DNA of 64,000 nt from DMER64 sp049652385. GTDB lineage: Bacteria > Bacteroidota > Bacteroidia > Bacteroidales > UBA932. Both the position numbers and the translations under genes were made by a program. The stretch spans positions 1-64,000 of the forward strand of contig JBASDX010000009.1 of assembly GCA_049652385.1 (NCBI GenBank), read 5' to 3'. The notes under the pieces were generated by a model. It was not told the origin of the DNA. It searched no databases and saw only the letters and a list, made by a program, of their open reading frames with translations. The number at the start of each line of letters is the position of its first letter. Positions within the stretch are counted from its first letter, which is position 1. Positions 7,415 through 14,856 of the stretch are shown one piece after another.

Positions 7415-10114
7415 TTATTTTACACCCTTGTATTGATGAACAGCTTCTATAAGCAAACAGACGAAAAGTATTCCCATAAAAATAATAAACCAAGGGCTCA
7501 GTTCGAATCCAAAGAGAACTAAATAAAAAAGCGCTGCCACAATAGACATAGTGAGTTTTATCCATCTGCGTGTTTTCCAGCTTGGACTATTCCATTTTAA
7601 TAACGAAGGAAGAAGTAAAACAGAAATAATTCCTAACCCAACAATTGTATACCAGAAGTCTGCATTGAGAGGCCATTGCTCAAATATTTGGGTTGATTGT
7701 TTAGGTGTAAAACTTTTGTCGTAAAGTCGATCCCTTAAGCTAAAAAGTAGTGAAAAAACAGCAAATGAAGTTGTCATTATCTGAATGGTATCCAGTTTTT
7801 TATTTCGTCTGTTGGATGCCACCATTTCTTGAAGCCAGTACAAATCGTGTATTTGTTTTTCAAGAGACTTTGCTTGTTCATTAACACGAGTGTGCTCTTT
7901 CAGCATATCGTATAATTCTATTCCTTGGTCTTCGGAGCAAATCTCTGTATATAAGATTTTGTTTATAAAATCTTTGTACTCCCTGTTTAATTCTTCTATT
8001 GCCAACATTTTTGGCTCATCCAAAACATTCAGCTCTGTTGCTCTCAAAGAGAATTTTAAAATCATAACCCTTTGAGCCAAAATGAGAGAAACCATATCAT
8101 GATACATAGTATCAATATGATCTAAAAGAAAAAGAGAGTTGGGATAACGAGCGGCTAAGTTTTTTTGAGGTTCTGTGATACTAACAAAAGAATATCTGGA
8201 TATTCCATATAATGTACCGTACTCAACCCATCTGGAATAAGTGTGATCTTTAACCAAGTTTGTCCTCATTGTCGAGTCTGTACAAGAGGGACTGTCAGCA
8301 TCAACAAATAGATATTGATACCAGAAGTCATTGGAAACGTATCCATAATCACTTTGTTTTTTATCAACTAATAACACTTTTCTATCATAGCTGTCTCTGC
8401 TATATGATATAGTTCCAGACTCATTGTTTTTTCTACATAAATCAGATAAGACATATTTTTTTTCTTTTAATTCCTCATAACGAGTTTTTTTAAGCTTCCT
8501 GTAATCGTAGGTAAGCTGTTCAGCTCCATACCAGCCGATGACAAACATTCTGTCATTTAATAAATAGCTGATATCATACTTATTCATAATCTTTATACAA
8601 GTACCACCATCTTCATTCTTAATTGAAAAGTTTTCGTTCTCAAAAGGCTCTTCTTTTATTGTAAAAAAATATGCTATGTGACCTGGTAAGTATTGAATTT
8701 TCGCTACAGGAATTGTCTTAAATAATGAATAATCTTCATTAACAATAACTTCGTTCTGATTCTTTTTTATTTTAATGGAAACAGGGAAAACCCTGAGTTG
8801 TGTCCCTTTTAAATGATCCGCCCCACCCGTAAAAGGCACATGTAAATCAAGAAACGGGGGGTACAATCTACGTCCGTATTGATTAATTAATAATATATCT
8901 TCCGGATTGTTATACTTATAATTATTCAAATGAAAACCAAAAACACATATGCCCTGTTGTTGATAAACTATTAATGTTATTTTTTCTATACTAAGATCAT
9001 ATGTTTGATTGGTATATTTAGTAATCAAATCGGGTTTTTCTTCTTCTTCAAATCCAAACCGTTCTTTCTTTATTTTCTTTATTTTCTTTTCTATCTCGAT
9101 ACTATAAGTCCAACTCTCATTTTCATGAATTCCATCATAAAGATACTTCTCGACACTTCCTCCCCCACTAAAGATGGCATTATACGCAAATTTATGAAAG
9201 TATTGCCTCTCGTTGTACTCATATATTTTAACTTCATTTGTATCCAGATTATCTGGGCTTTTCCATCCAAATTTCTCTAGATCTGTCAAAAATTCCACCT
9301 TATTATAAGGTTTATTTTGTATAGTAAAAGGAAAGAGAAAAATATGCTTGCTATGTATATCCATAACAGTATTAATTATTTTATCTTTAATATTTTCAAT
9401 TTGCGCTTTTGTAAATACTCTTTTCTTTAATCCCCAAAATCCGAAAGAAAGTGAACCTCCATAGTAAATACCACCCTTGGTAATCAATGATGAGAATTCA
9501 TTTACCAACCTATTAATATGATGTCCGTAATATACAAGGGTTTCGTCATCATAAATAATTAGTTTTTCATAAGGAAATAAAAGATCTGTTACTGAAGAAT
9601 AAAAAGAAGTAGCCGATTTGACAACCATAACATCGTGCCTAAAAGACAGATTGTCTTTAATTGATACTGCCGCCAACTGATCGTCTCTTTCTGTTGCTCC
9701 TTGTGCGCGCCTGTCTCGTTGTCTTATTGATTTAATTTCTTCTTCTGTTGCACCTTTTTTCTGCATTGCCTGAATGTATCCACTATCGTTGGCAGCAATC
9801 AGTTCCTGCTCTCTTGATAGTGGTATACCAATTAAAGTAGCTACTTGCTCAATTGCCGATTTGTTACCAATACTATCGTCATGATGATTGATTGAATAAT
9901 AAGTTACATCCGGTATATAATCTTCATTTAATTCAATCCCATAATAAATTTTCCCAGCCTCTAATTCTTCCTTATACTGGCTTAAATCAGCATTATCCCA
10001 ACGTAATTTCTTATCACAGTAGCTAAGTCCATGTTTTTCTAACATGTTCTTAATTTCAACCATCTCGAGATCATAGCCCCCTAAAAGAAAAACAGTATTT
10101 GAAAAATCAATCAT
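7415..10114 (-). CDS. NrN-like/CorA-like fused CRISPR membrane effector
   Basis: Predicted 899-aa protein (ATG 10114; a TTG at 10168 would add 18 residues). N-terminal part, about 1-350: LLGGYDLEM (near 10), INHHDD (HHDD at 77-80) and IAANDSGYI (near 106), spaced like a DHH-family phosphodiesterase of the NrN type; YYGGSLSFGFWG further on may be the DHHA1-like lobe. Middle, about 370-760: a beta-rich domain with VFGFHLNNYKYNNPEDILLINQYGRR-type segments, like the soluble domain of CRISPR-linked CorA proteins, then long helices. C-terminus: four hydrophobic segments at about 776-793, 820-839, 851-870 and 874-894; no GMN motif as in Mg-transporting CorA. In B. fragilis, CorA is the membrane effector opened by SAM-AMP and NrN degrades the signal. 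Here both appear in one chain. It is the first gene of the cas operon. Domain calls are by eye. Confidence 0.8.
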   Translation of the reverse strand: MIDFSNTVFLLGGYDLEMVEIKNMLEKHGLSYCDKKLRWDNADLSQYKEELEAGKIYYGIELNEDYIPDVTYYSINHHDDSIGNKSAIEQVATLIGIPLSREQELIAANDSGYIQAMQKKGATEEEIKSIRQRDRRAQGATERDDQLAAVSIKDNLSFRHDVMVVKSATSFYSSVTDLLFPYEKLIIYDDETLVYYGHHINRLVNEFSSLITKGGIYYGGSLSFGFWGLKKRVFTKAQIENIKDKIINTVMDIHSKHIFLFPFTIQNKPYNKVEFLTDLEKFGWKSPDNLDTNEVKIYEYNERQYFHKFAYNAIFSGGGSVEKYLYDGIHENESWTYSIEIEKKIKKIKKERFGFEEEEKPDLITKYTNQTYDLSIEKITLIVYQQQGICVFGFHLNNYKYNNPEDILLINQYGRRLYPPFLDLHVPFTGGADHLKGTQLRVFPVSIKIKKNQNEVIVNEDYSLFKTIPVAKIQYLPGHIAYFFTIKEEPFENENFSIKNEDGGTCIKIMNKYDISYLLNDRMFVIGWYGAEQLTYDYRKLKKTRYEELKEKKYVLSDLCRKNNESGTISYSRDSYDRKVLLVDKKQSDYGYVSNDFWYQYLFVDADSPSCTDSTMRTNLVKDHTYSRWVEYGTLYGISRYSFVSITEPQKNLAARYPNSLFLLDHIDTMYHDMVSLILAQRVMILKFSLRATELNVLDEPKMLAIEELNREYKDFINKILYTEICSEDQGIELYDMLKEHTRVNEQAKSLEKQIHDLYWLQEMVASNRRNKKLDTIQIMTTSFAVFSLLFSLRDRLYDKSFTPKQSTQIFEQWPLNADFWYTIVGLGIISVLLLPSLLKWNSPSWKTRRWIKLTMSIVAALFYLVLFGFELSPWFIIFMGILFVCLLIEAVHQYKGVK

Positions 10115-10164
10115 TTGTTTGTTCGTTACAGTATTATTGGGGCGCAACAGAACAGAATACACTA

Positions 10165-10224
10165 TCAAGATTTTATCGTAAGTGAATTCTCTACTAAATT
10201 AATAATTCTTTCTGATATTTTCAT
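10165..10224 (-). other. possible 19-codon upstream ORF with a strong Shine-Dalgarno
   Basis: ATG at 10224 follows AGAGGA by three bases, an unusually good ribosome site for this phylum. The frame (starting MKISERIINLVENS) stops at TGA 10167-10165, overlapping the TTG codon at 10168 that could start the NrN/CorA gene. It may be a leader ORF coupled to the effector, or the decayed N-terminus of an XRE-type HTH regulator, which it resembles in style. Evidence is weak. Confidence 0.2.
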
Positions 10225-10312
10225 TAATCCTCTGATTTTTTAGTTGCTCACATAGACTTTTTTACGTATCCACAATTGGACTGTATGGTTACTTGCCGTT
10301 CTTTGAGGTATT
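10224..10312. repeat. 90-bp direct repeat, copy A
   Basis: This stretch matches 13936-14025 in the same orientation. The first 28 bp (10224-10251) are identical to 13936-13963; the rest differs at scattered bases, with blocks such as GGACTGTATGGTTAC and CGTTCTTTGA retained. Similarity seems to resume near ATCCGTAT (10352) after a small length difference. On the minus strand it lies 5' of the CRISPR effector gene. No other gene is convincing in 10169-10557. Confidence 0.75.
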
Positions 10313-10358
10313 AAAAATGAGACCCTTCAAAAAGATTTGCACAGTTAGATAATCCGTA

Positions 10359-10547
10359 TCAAAAAACTGGTGGAAGCTGCGTAAGCGCCACGGCAGTAAT
10401 GATAAGGCTCTTGAAGGACAATGGGTTTTTATTAACTCTGGAAGTGTAGGTTATTATAGACCAATCCGTATTCCGTTGGAGTGGCACTCCTAAAGACAAA
10501 ATAAGCGCACCTAAACACAAGACTGCCAGGATAAACAAAATTTTCAC
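10359..10547 (-). CDS. 62-aa hypothetical with hydrophobic N-terminus
   Basis: Short frame starting with GTG 10547. The first 20 residues (MKILFILAVLCLGALILSLG) resemble a signal peptide or single membrane helix; the rest has no recognised feature. It starts 10 nt after the M16 remnant ends, so it could be a small exported peptide or part of the same decayed block. I cannot show that it is expressed. Confidence 0.25.
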   Translation of the reverse strand: MKILFILAVLCLGALILSLGVPLQRNTDWSIITYTSRVNKNPLSFKSLIITAVALTQLPPVF

Positions 10548-10557
10548 CCCCGAAGGG

Positions 10558-10990
10558 TTAATCCAATTGCAATTCAGAGATGATATATTTTACCCCCTTA
10601 CCTTGAAAATTCTTGTCAATATCCCATTCATACGAGGCGGCAATCGTTGCGTCAATGTCAGTTATGACCTCTATTGGGTTACCATATTTTAAGCGTATCA
10701 GTAAATCCATAATTCCATTTTCGTAGTCTCCGTCTACAAAAGAATAAAACTCTGAAGGGGAAAAGAAATTAGCCGCAACCTCCTTCATCTCTGAGAAGGT
10801 TAAATTATTTTCAACGATGGTTTTATGTAATATATATTTGAACATTTCTTCACTAAAAATATCAGCATATCCAAAAACCGTATCTTGCATTATGCGGAAC
10901 ACTTTGGATACACTGTTTATGTCTTTTTTAGCCTCTGCTATAAAAAATGATATGCCCAGACGGGTAACGCCCTGCTTATCTCTTTAAATC
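10558..10990 (-). pseudogene. C-terminal remnant of an M16 peptidase
   Basis: The readable frame (from about 10983; a GTG at 10902 is the first plausible start) is homologous to the end of the complete M16 peptidase just upstream: FRIMQDTVFGYADIFSEEM here against FKVMYDTIFGYAQAFNEEM there, and SEMKEVAANFFSPSEFY against SEMKEVASSFFIPSEFY. Relative to the intact copy it lacks everything upstream, has an in-frame TAA near 10990, and has lost about 35 residues between the two matching blocks (the region around NLRDTAFYN in the intact copy). It lies 24 nt or less beyond the stop of the full gene, so it looks like a tandem duplicate reduced by deletion. Expression as a short protein from GTG 10902 cannot be excluded. 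Confidence 0.75.
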
Positions 10991-11013
10991 CTGAATAAAT
11001 AATACAACATGTA

Positions 11014-13773
11014 TTAGTCCGGATACCACTCCCCTATAAAAAGAAGTTTGCCGTCTAAATGATGGCATACCGTTTGGAGTGGGTTTCCATATCCTAAACC
11101 CGTCAACGAATCTGTGACCTTCTCACTGTTCCCGTGCACAATAAAATAAAACTCTGACGGGATGAAAAAGCTGCTTGCAACTTCTTTCATCTCTGAAAGA
11201 GTGATATTCCTCAGAATTTCATTCTGCCATTTACTAAGATTATAATCCAAATTGTAAAACGCCGTGTCCCGCAGATTTGTCAATTCAACACTCATGTTTT
11301 CCAATAAGATATTATTCTTGCTAATGGCTTTATGTAAAACATATTTGTACATCTCTTCGTTAAAAGCTTGGGCATATCCAAAAATTGTGTCATACATAAC
11401 TTTAAAAACAGCAGCTACGTTCCTTATGTTTGTGTTGGCTTTTGCTATAAAATAAGACATGCTGTCCAAGGAGTGGATGGCTGATCTGACCTGATACGTA
11501 TGACCATGCTTTATTCTTAAATTTCTGAACAAATAGGACGACACACCATTTTCTCCAAGCAAGATATTAAGTAAGCGAATGATATAAAACTCTTTCGTCT
11601 TTTTTGACGGTATGGTTCTCATAAACGAAATGTGAACATTTTCATGGTCCAGGTTGTTTTGTTTAATATAAATCCTTCCTTTGGGTTCAGGTTTGATGTC
11701 CGTTTCATATTTTGCAGGCAGGGGAAATAATTTTTGTTTTCCCTGCCACCTGGTTTCCAGGGAAACCAATGCTTCCCGGCATAGTTCTTCCGTCACATCT
11801 CCTGTCAGACATATATCAGTAACATCGGGTGTGATATAATCAGAAAAATATTCCCTGACAACGGCAGCAGAAATCTTATCCATATTATTAAAATACCCTG
11901 CACGAGATCTGAAAAACGCTTCGTTACCCTCCTGCGAAAGCTGTGAGAACAAGCTTAATATAACGGCAGCCGCCTGGTCTTCATCTGACAAAAGAGTATT
12001 ATAAAGTATATCATCCTTACTTTCATTTACCGAGTTCTCAGTAATATAGGGAGTTAAAAGGACATCGCCCAACAATTCAAACAGAGCCTTTAAGTGTTTT
12101 TTGGAGCTTACAAAGCGTATCTCAATACTTTTGCATTGTGTTGAAATATCACTAATCCTCGAATCAAGCTTATGGACCTTTTCCCTAAATTTGTCAGGCG
12201 GCAATGTTGCAGTACCCCTCATAGCCTGCGCACAACAATAGTTTATTCTTGAAAACCCAACTCCCCTTAGCCTGCCTTCCAGTCTGATCAACACTATTCC
12301 TTTAATCACCTCGGCCCCTTTTATGGTCGAGCCGAAAACTTTAATCCCATTGGAAAGCGTAAACCTCCAAGGGGAAGGGTAATTGGTGCTTATTTCAGGG
12401 ATCCGTTCAATCCTCAAAAAGGGCAGTTGTGAAGGTGAGTGATTTTCTCTTTTGGGCGCAGGACTCAGCCAAGACCTCTCTTCCAGCATCTTTTTTGCTC
12501 CGGATACGCCAGGGTTAACACAAGAATCGTCGGCTATATGCAATGTTCTTAGGTGCCTGGGACTCATGTACTTTTCTATCGCATAGCGGATATCTGCCTT
12601 TGTAAGGTCTTTTATCTGCTGAATGACTTTTTGATAAGAAGGTTGCCCCACCTCAATGTTCAGCTCGGCTAAAGAAATCAATGCAAAAATATCATCTGAG
12701 GCGGGCAATAAATCCCCCAGCAGCTCGTACTGAATTTTAGATAATTGTACATCAGTTATTGAATCGTAATTGATATTGGCCATTGCCTGAACAAAGTGTT
12801 GAAAGACGGTTTCATGCTCGTCAGACATTAATCGGAAGTAAAATAACCCTTCTTTGTATCCGGTATATGTTATATAATTCTTATCCAGAGCTTCATAATG
12901 GTATGCCAAATAATACAGAGCTGCTTTTACAGGCACCCAATCTACCGTATAGACATTGGGCTTCTCATAACAAATGCATAGCATATTCTCTTCCGGCTCA
13001 GTTGTATAAAAGAAATGTTTTGGTTCTTTAGCATCCGGGCCTGTACTCGTTTTTTTAATAACTTCTGCCTGGTTCTCTTTCGTACCAAAATGTTTGTCTG
13101 CAAGAGAAAATACTTCATTCGCCTCAAAATCTCCCGAAACAATTACGGTCATGTTGTTTGGGCTGTAGTTTTTTTCAAAATCCAAGACGTCTTCCGGGGT
13201 AATAGAGCATAAATCGTGGTAATTACCATGTATGTCTGACCATAACGGATGGCTCTTTTTGAAAACAGCGCGCCTTGTAATACGGTCTCTTATGGTTGTT
13301 TCACAAAGGCGTTTGTTCATGAACTCATCCCTGATGACCTCAACCTCTTTGTCAATCTCCGGTTGTGTAATATTTCTCGCAATATTTCCAAGGCGTAGAG
13401 CTTCCAGCTCCATGACCTTAGGCAGATGCACTTTTAACATCTCAGATACATACATAGTAGCGTGATGAGAAGTGGAAGCATTCAGCCGCCGTGTAATCAA
13501 AGACATCTCCTGAATATTATTGTTGTCGCCCGTTTCCCTGAAAGTCAGGTGTTCATACAAATGGGCGAGGCCTTTTTTCCCCTTTGGATCATTGACAGAT
13601 CCTACTCTTACGTAAACTACCAAAGTAACGTAGGTTCTTTTCGAAGTCTTATTAAAAAGTACGGTAAGACCATTCTTTAAGGTCTTTTTTTCTACCTGAA
13701 AGATGGGGGCGTCCAAAATACGCTGAATCCGCTTTTCATTCCGCTCGTTCAGTGACTGGTCACGATTGGCCAT
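11014..13773 (-). CDS. M16 family zinc metallopeptidase (PqqL-like), no signal peptide
   Basis: Peptidase of 919 aa with two M16 halves. The inverted zinc motif HxxEH is present at 71-75 (HLYEH), and a downstream Glu-rich helix (EVEVIRDEF, near 143-151) can give the third ligand. The second half, from about residue 460, is the inactive M16 repeat, as in the PqqL/insulinase-like family. Unlike most Bacteroidota PqqL-type proteins, the N-terminus is charged (MANRDQSLNERNEKR) with no signal peptide or lipobox, so a cytoplasmic location is predicted. It stands alone between two copies of a 90-bp repeat and next to its own truncated duplicate, in an accessory region. Substrate is unknown; peptide maturation or degradation is a guess only. 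Confidence 0.88.
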   Translation of the reverse strand: MANRDQSLNERNEKRIQRILDAPIFQVEKKTLKNGLTVLFNKTSKRTYVTLVVYVRVGSVNDPKGKKGLAHLYEHLTFRETGDNNNIQEMSLITRRLNASTSHHATMYVSEMLKVHLPKVMELEALRLGNIARNITQPEIDKEVEVIRDEFMNKRLCETTIRDRITRRAVFKKSHPLWSDIHGNYHDLCSITPEDVLDFEKNYSPNNMTVIVSGDFEANEVFSLADKHFGTKENQAEVIKKTSTGPDAKEPKHFFYTTEPEENMLCICYEKPNVYTVDWVPVKAALYYLAYHYEALDKNYITYTGYKEGLFYFRLMSDEHETVFQHFVQAMANINYDSITDVQLSKIQYELLGDLLPASDDIFALISLAELNIEVGQPSYQKVIQQIKDLTKADIRYAIEKYMSPRHLRTLHIADDSCVNPGVSGAKKMLEERSWLSPAPKRENHSPSQLPFLRIERIPEISTNYPSPWRFTLSNGIKVFGSTIKGAEVIKGIVLIRLEGRLRGVGFSRINYCCAQAMRGTATLPPDKFREKVHKLDSRISDISTQCKSIEIRFVSSKKHLKALFELLGDVLLTPYITENSVNESKDDILYNTLLSDEDQAAAVILSLFSQLSQEGNEAFFRSRAGYFNNMDKISAAVVREYFSDYITPDVTDICLTGDVTEELCREALVSLETRWQGKQKLFPLPAKYETDIKPEPKGRIYIKQNNLDHENVHISFMRTIPSKKTKEFYIIRLLNILLGENGVSSYLFRNLRIKHGHTYQVRSAIHSLDSMSYFIAKANTNIRNVAAVFKVMYDTIFGYAQAFNEEMYKYVLHKAISKNNILLENMSVELTNLRDTAFYNLDYNLSKWQNEILRNITLSEMKEVASSFFIPSEFYFIVHGNSEKVTDSLTGLGYGNPLQTVCHHLDGKLLFIGEWYPD

Positions 13774-13854
13774 AAAATCTCAGAAAATTGAATACATAAA
13801 CTTACTACAAATATTTTGTTTACAGGAGAATTGCAAGATTCTTTCTGCCAATTA

Positions 13855-13884
13855 TTGCACTCTCCATTTTAATAACTACCTTTG
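13855..13884 (+). promoter_or_regulatory. Bacteroidota-type promoter
   Basis: TTG at 13855-13857, a 19-nt spacer, then TACCTTTG at 13877-13884, matching the -33/-7 consensus of the major Bacteroidota sigma factor. It points at the 100-aa gene at 14139, leaving an untranslated leader of about 250 nt that contains repeat copy B. The remainder of the 365-bp gap 13774-14138 holds that repeat and nothing else I recognise. Confidence 0.6.
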
Positions 13885-13935
13885 CACAGATTCAGCAATC
13901 GCAACTAAATGAATACTTTCTCTTTCATATATTCT

Positions 13936-14025
13936 TTAATCCTCTGATTTTTTAGTTGCTCACTTAAAACTTTTTACGTGTCCACGGGTGAACTGTATGG
14001 TTACCTGTCGTTCTTTGACGTATTG
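13936..14025. repeat. 90-bp direct repeat, copy B
   Basis: Second copy of the element at 10224-10312, about 3.7 kb away and in the same orientation, with a perfectly shared 28-bp core at 13936-13963. On the minus strand it lies about 160 nt upstream of the M16 peptidase start; on the plus strand it falls in the predicted leader of the small gene at 14139. The two copies bracket the M16 gene, its remnant and the 62-aa frame. Confidence 0.75.
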
Positions 14026-14138
14026 GTTTCCCATGGTATCTTCTGACCATGCACGGAGTCAGCTCTTGTAAAAGAGTGTCATCCGTATTCAAGCAAAACA
14101 AGAAGAAATTGAATTATTAACTTTTAAAGAATTGTATT

Positions 14139-14441
14139 ATGAAAGAAGAAAGAAAAAAAGTGACCATTGGCGATTATATGAAAGAATGTGAATTACAAAT
14201 GTTGGGATGCACACACAGAATAGACGGCACCCGGGTTAATGCTGCAAAAGTGTTAATGTATCTATTAGAAGACAATGGTTTTTGGGCTACCCCGGAAGTA
14301 CGGGCTATCACGGACAGGTATGTAATCCGTGACTACGTCCCTCCCAAAACCGATAAAAACCAACCCCCTAAAAAAATGACAGACCTCATCAGAGAGTTCG
14401 TTAAAAAACTTCACAACGAGGAGTACGGCACGAATTATTAG
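14139..14441 (+). CDS. hypothetical protein, 100 aa
   Basis: Small, charged, soluble-looking protein of 100 aa without signal peptide or membrane segment. It is mostly helical in appearance: an N-terminal Lys-rich stretch, a segment with two Cys (ECELQMLGC), a central VNAAKVLMYLLEDNGFW helix and a Pro/Lys linker before a final helix. I do not recognise a family. A good promoter lies 255 nt upstream, and the gene is followed by palindrome-ended repeats rather than another gene. It is on the plus strand, opposite to the M16 gene. Confidence 0.6.
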   Translation: MKEERKKVTIGDYMKECELQMLGCTHRIDGTRVNAAKVLMYLLEDNGFWATPEVRAITDRYVIRDYVPPKTDKNQPPKKMTDLIREFVKKLHNEEYGTNY

Positions 14442-14461
14442 CACCTTGCCTTCCTGCTTCT

Positions 14462-14488
14462 GCATTTTCCGCATTTTCCGCATTTTCC
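14462..14488. repeat. three tandem copies of GCATTTTCC
   Basis: A 9-bp unit is repeated exactly three times, directly followed by the first 95-bp palindromic unit. A related CTATTTCCGGC precedes the second unit, so the two 95-bp elements share some upstream flank. Confidence 0.85.
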
Positions 14489-14491
14489 GGC

Positions 14492-14586
14492 GGAGGTAGT
14501 AAGTAACCATTTTCAGGCCGAGGCGATAACAGACAGTCCGTCAACACGATACAGCACTACGCCATTTTGTGGCACTTACTACCTCC
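14492..14586. repeat. 95-bp palindrome-ended element, unit 1
   Basis: Begins with GGAGGTAGTAAGT (14492-14504) and ends with its exact reverse complement ACTTACTACCTCC (14574-14586). The interior is partly conserved with unit 2, for instance TCCGTCA, GATACAGC and GCCATT at matching places. The transcript would form a long hairpin; as DNA it resembles a small MITE with 13-bp terminal inverted repeats. It lies in a 415-bp gap (14442-14856) with no gene. Confidence 0.8.
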
Positions 14587-14619
14587 CGACAAAAAGAGCC
14601 CTTTTCCGCTATTTCCGGC

Positions 14620-14714
14620 GGAGGTAGTAAGTTGCCGTTTTTAGGGAAAAGCGCTAATAGGCAATCCGTCAGCAAGATACAGCGTTGTGCCATTATTTAG
14701 CACTTACTACCTCC
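14620..14714. repeat. 95-bp palindrome-ended element, unit 2
   Basis: Same length and same 13-bp ends as unit 1 (14620-14632 and 14702-14714), 33 bp downstream in direct orientation. The interior has diverged but keeps several blocks, and both units are preceded by TTTCCGGC. Identical ends with a diverged loop suggest that the ends or the hairpin are under selection, or repeated insertion of one element. Confidence 0.8.
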
Positions 14715-14747
14715 AAAGAAAAAGGAATAAAAATGCAAAATTTTTAG

Positions 14748-14843
14748 GGATACAACCCTAAATAAATGAGTTTATTTAAGATTTTTATGGTTACACCCAT
14801 AACAAGTCAAATATATTATTTATTTTTGCGGTTATAACCTTAA
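14748..14843 (+). promoter_or_regulatory. three operator-like motifs spaced 41 bp apart
   Basis: GGATACAACCCTAA (14748), GGTTACACCCATAA (14789) and GGTTATAACCTTAA (14830) align as GGwTAyamCCywTAA and their starts are exactly 41 bp apart, about four helical turns. The third contains the perfect palindrome GGTTATAACC and lies just after a -7-like TATTTTTG (14821-14828), 14 bp before the ATPase start at 14857. A cooperative repressor controlling the ATPase gene is the simplest reading (inference). Confidence 0.5.
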
Positions 14844-14856
14844 AAAGTTTTATCAA

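Noticed and set aside
10558..10902. Independent 114-aa gene
   Set aside because: Its sequence is homologous to the end of the adjacent M16 gene, the homology continues upstream of its GTG, and an internal block is missing, so a remnant is the better call.
14492..14714. Two-unit CRISPR array
   Set aside because: The inverted ends with partly conserved interiors are unlike direct repeats with unique spacers, and there are only two units.
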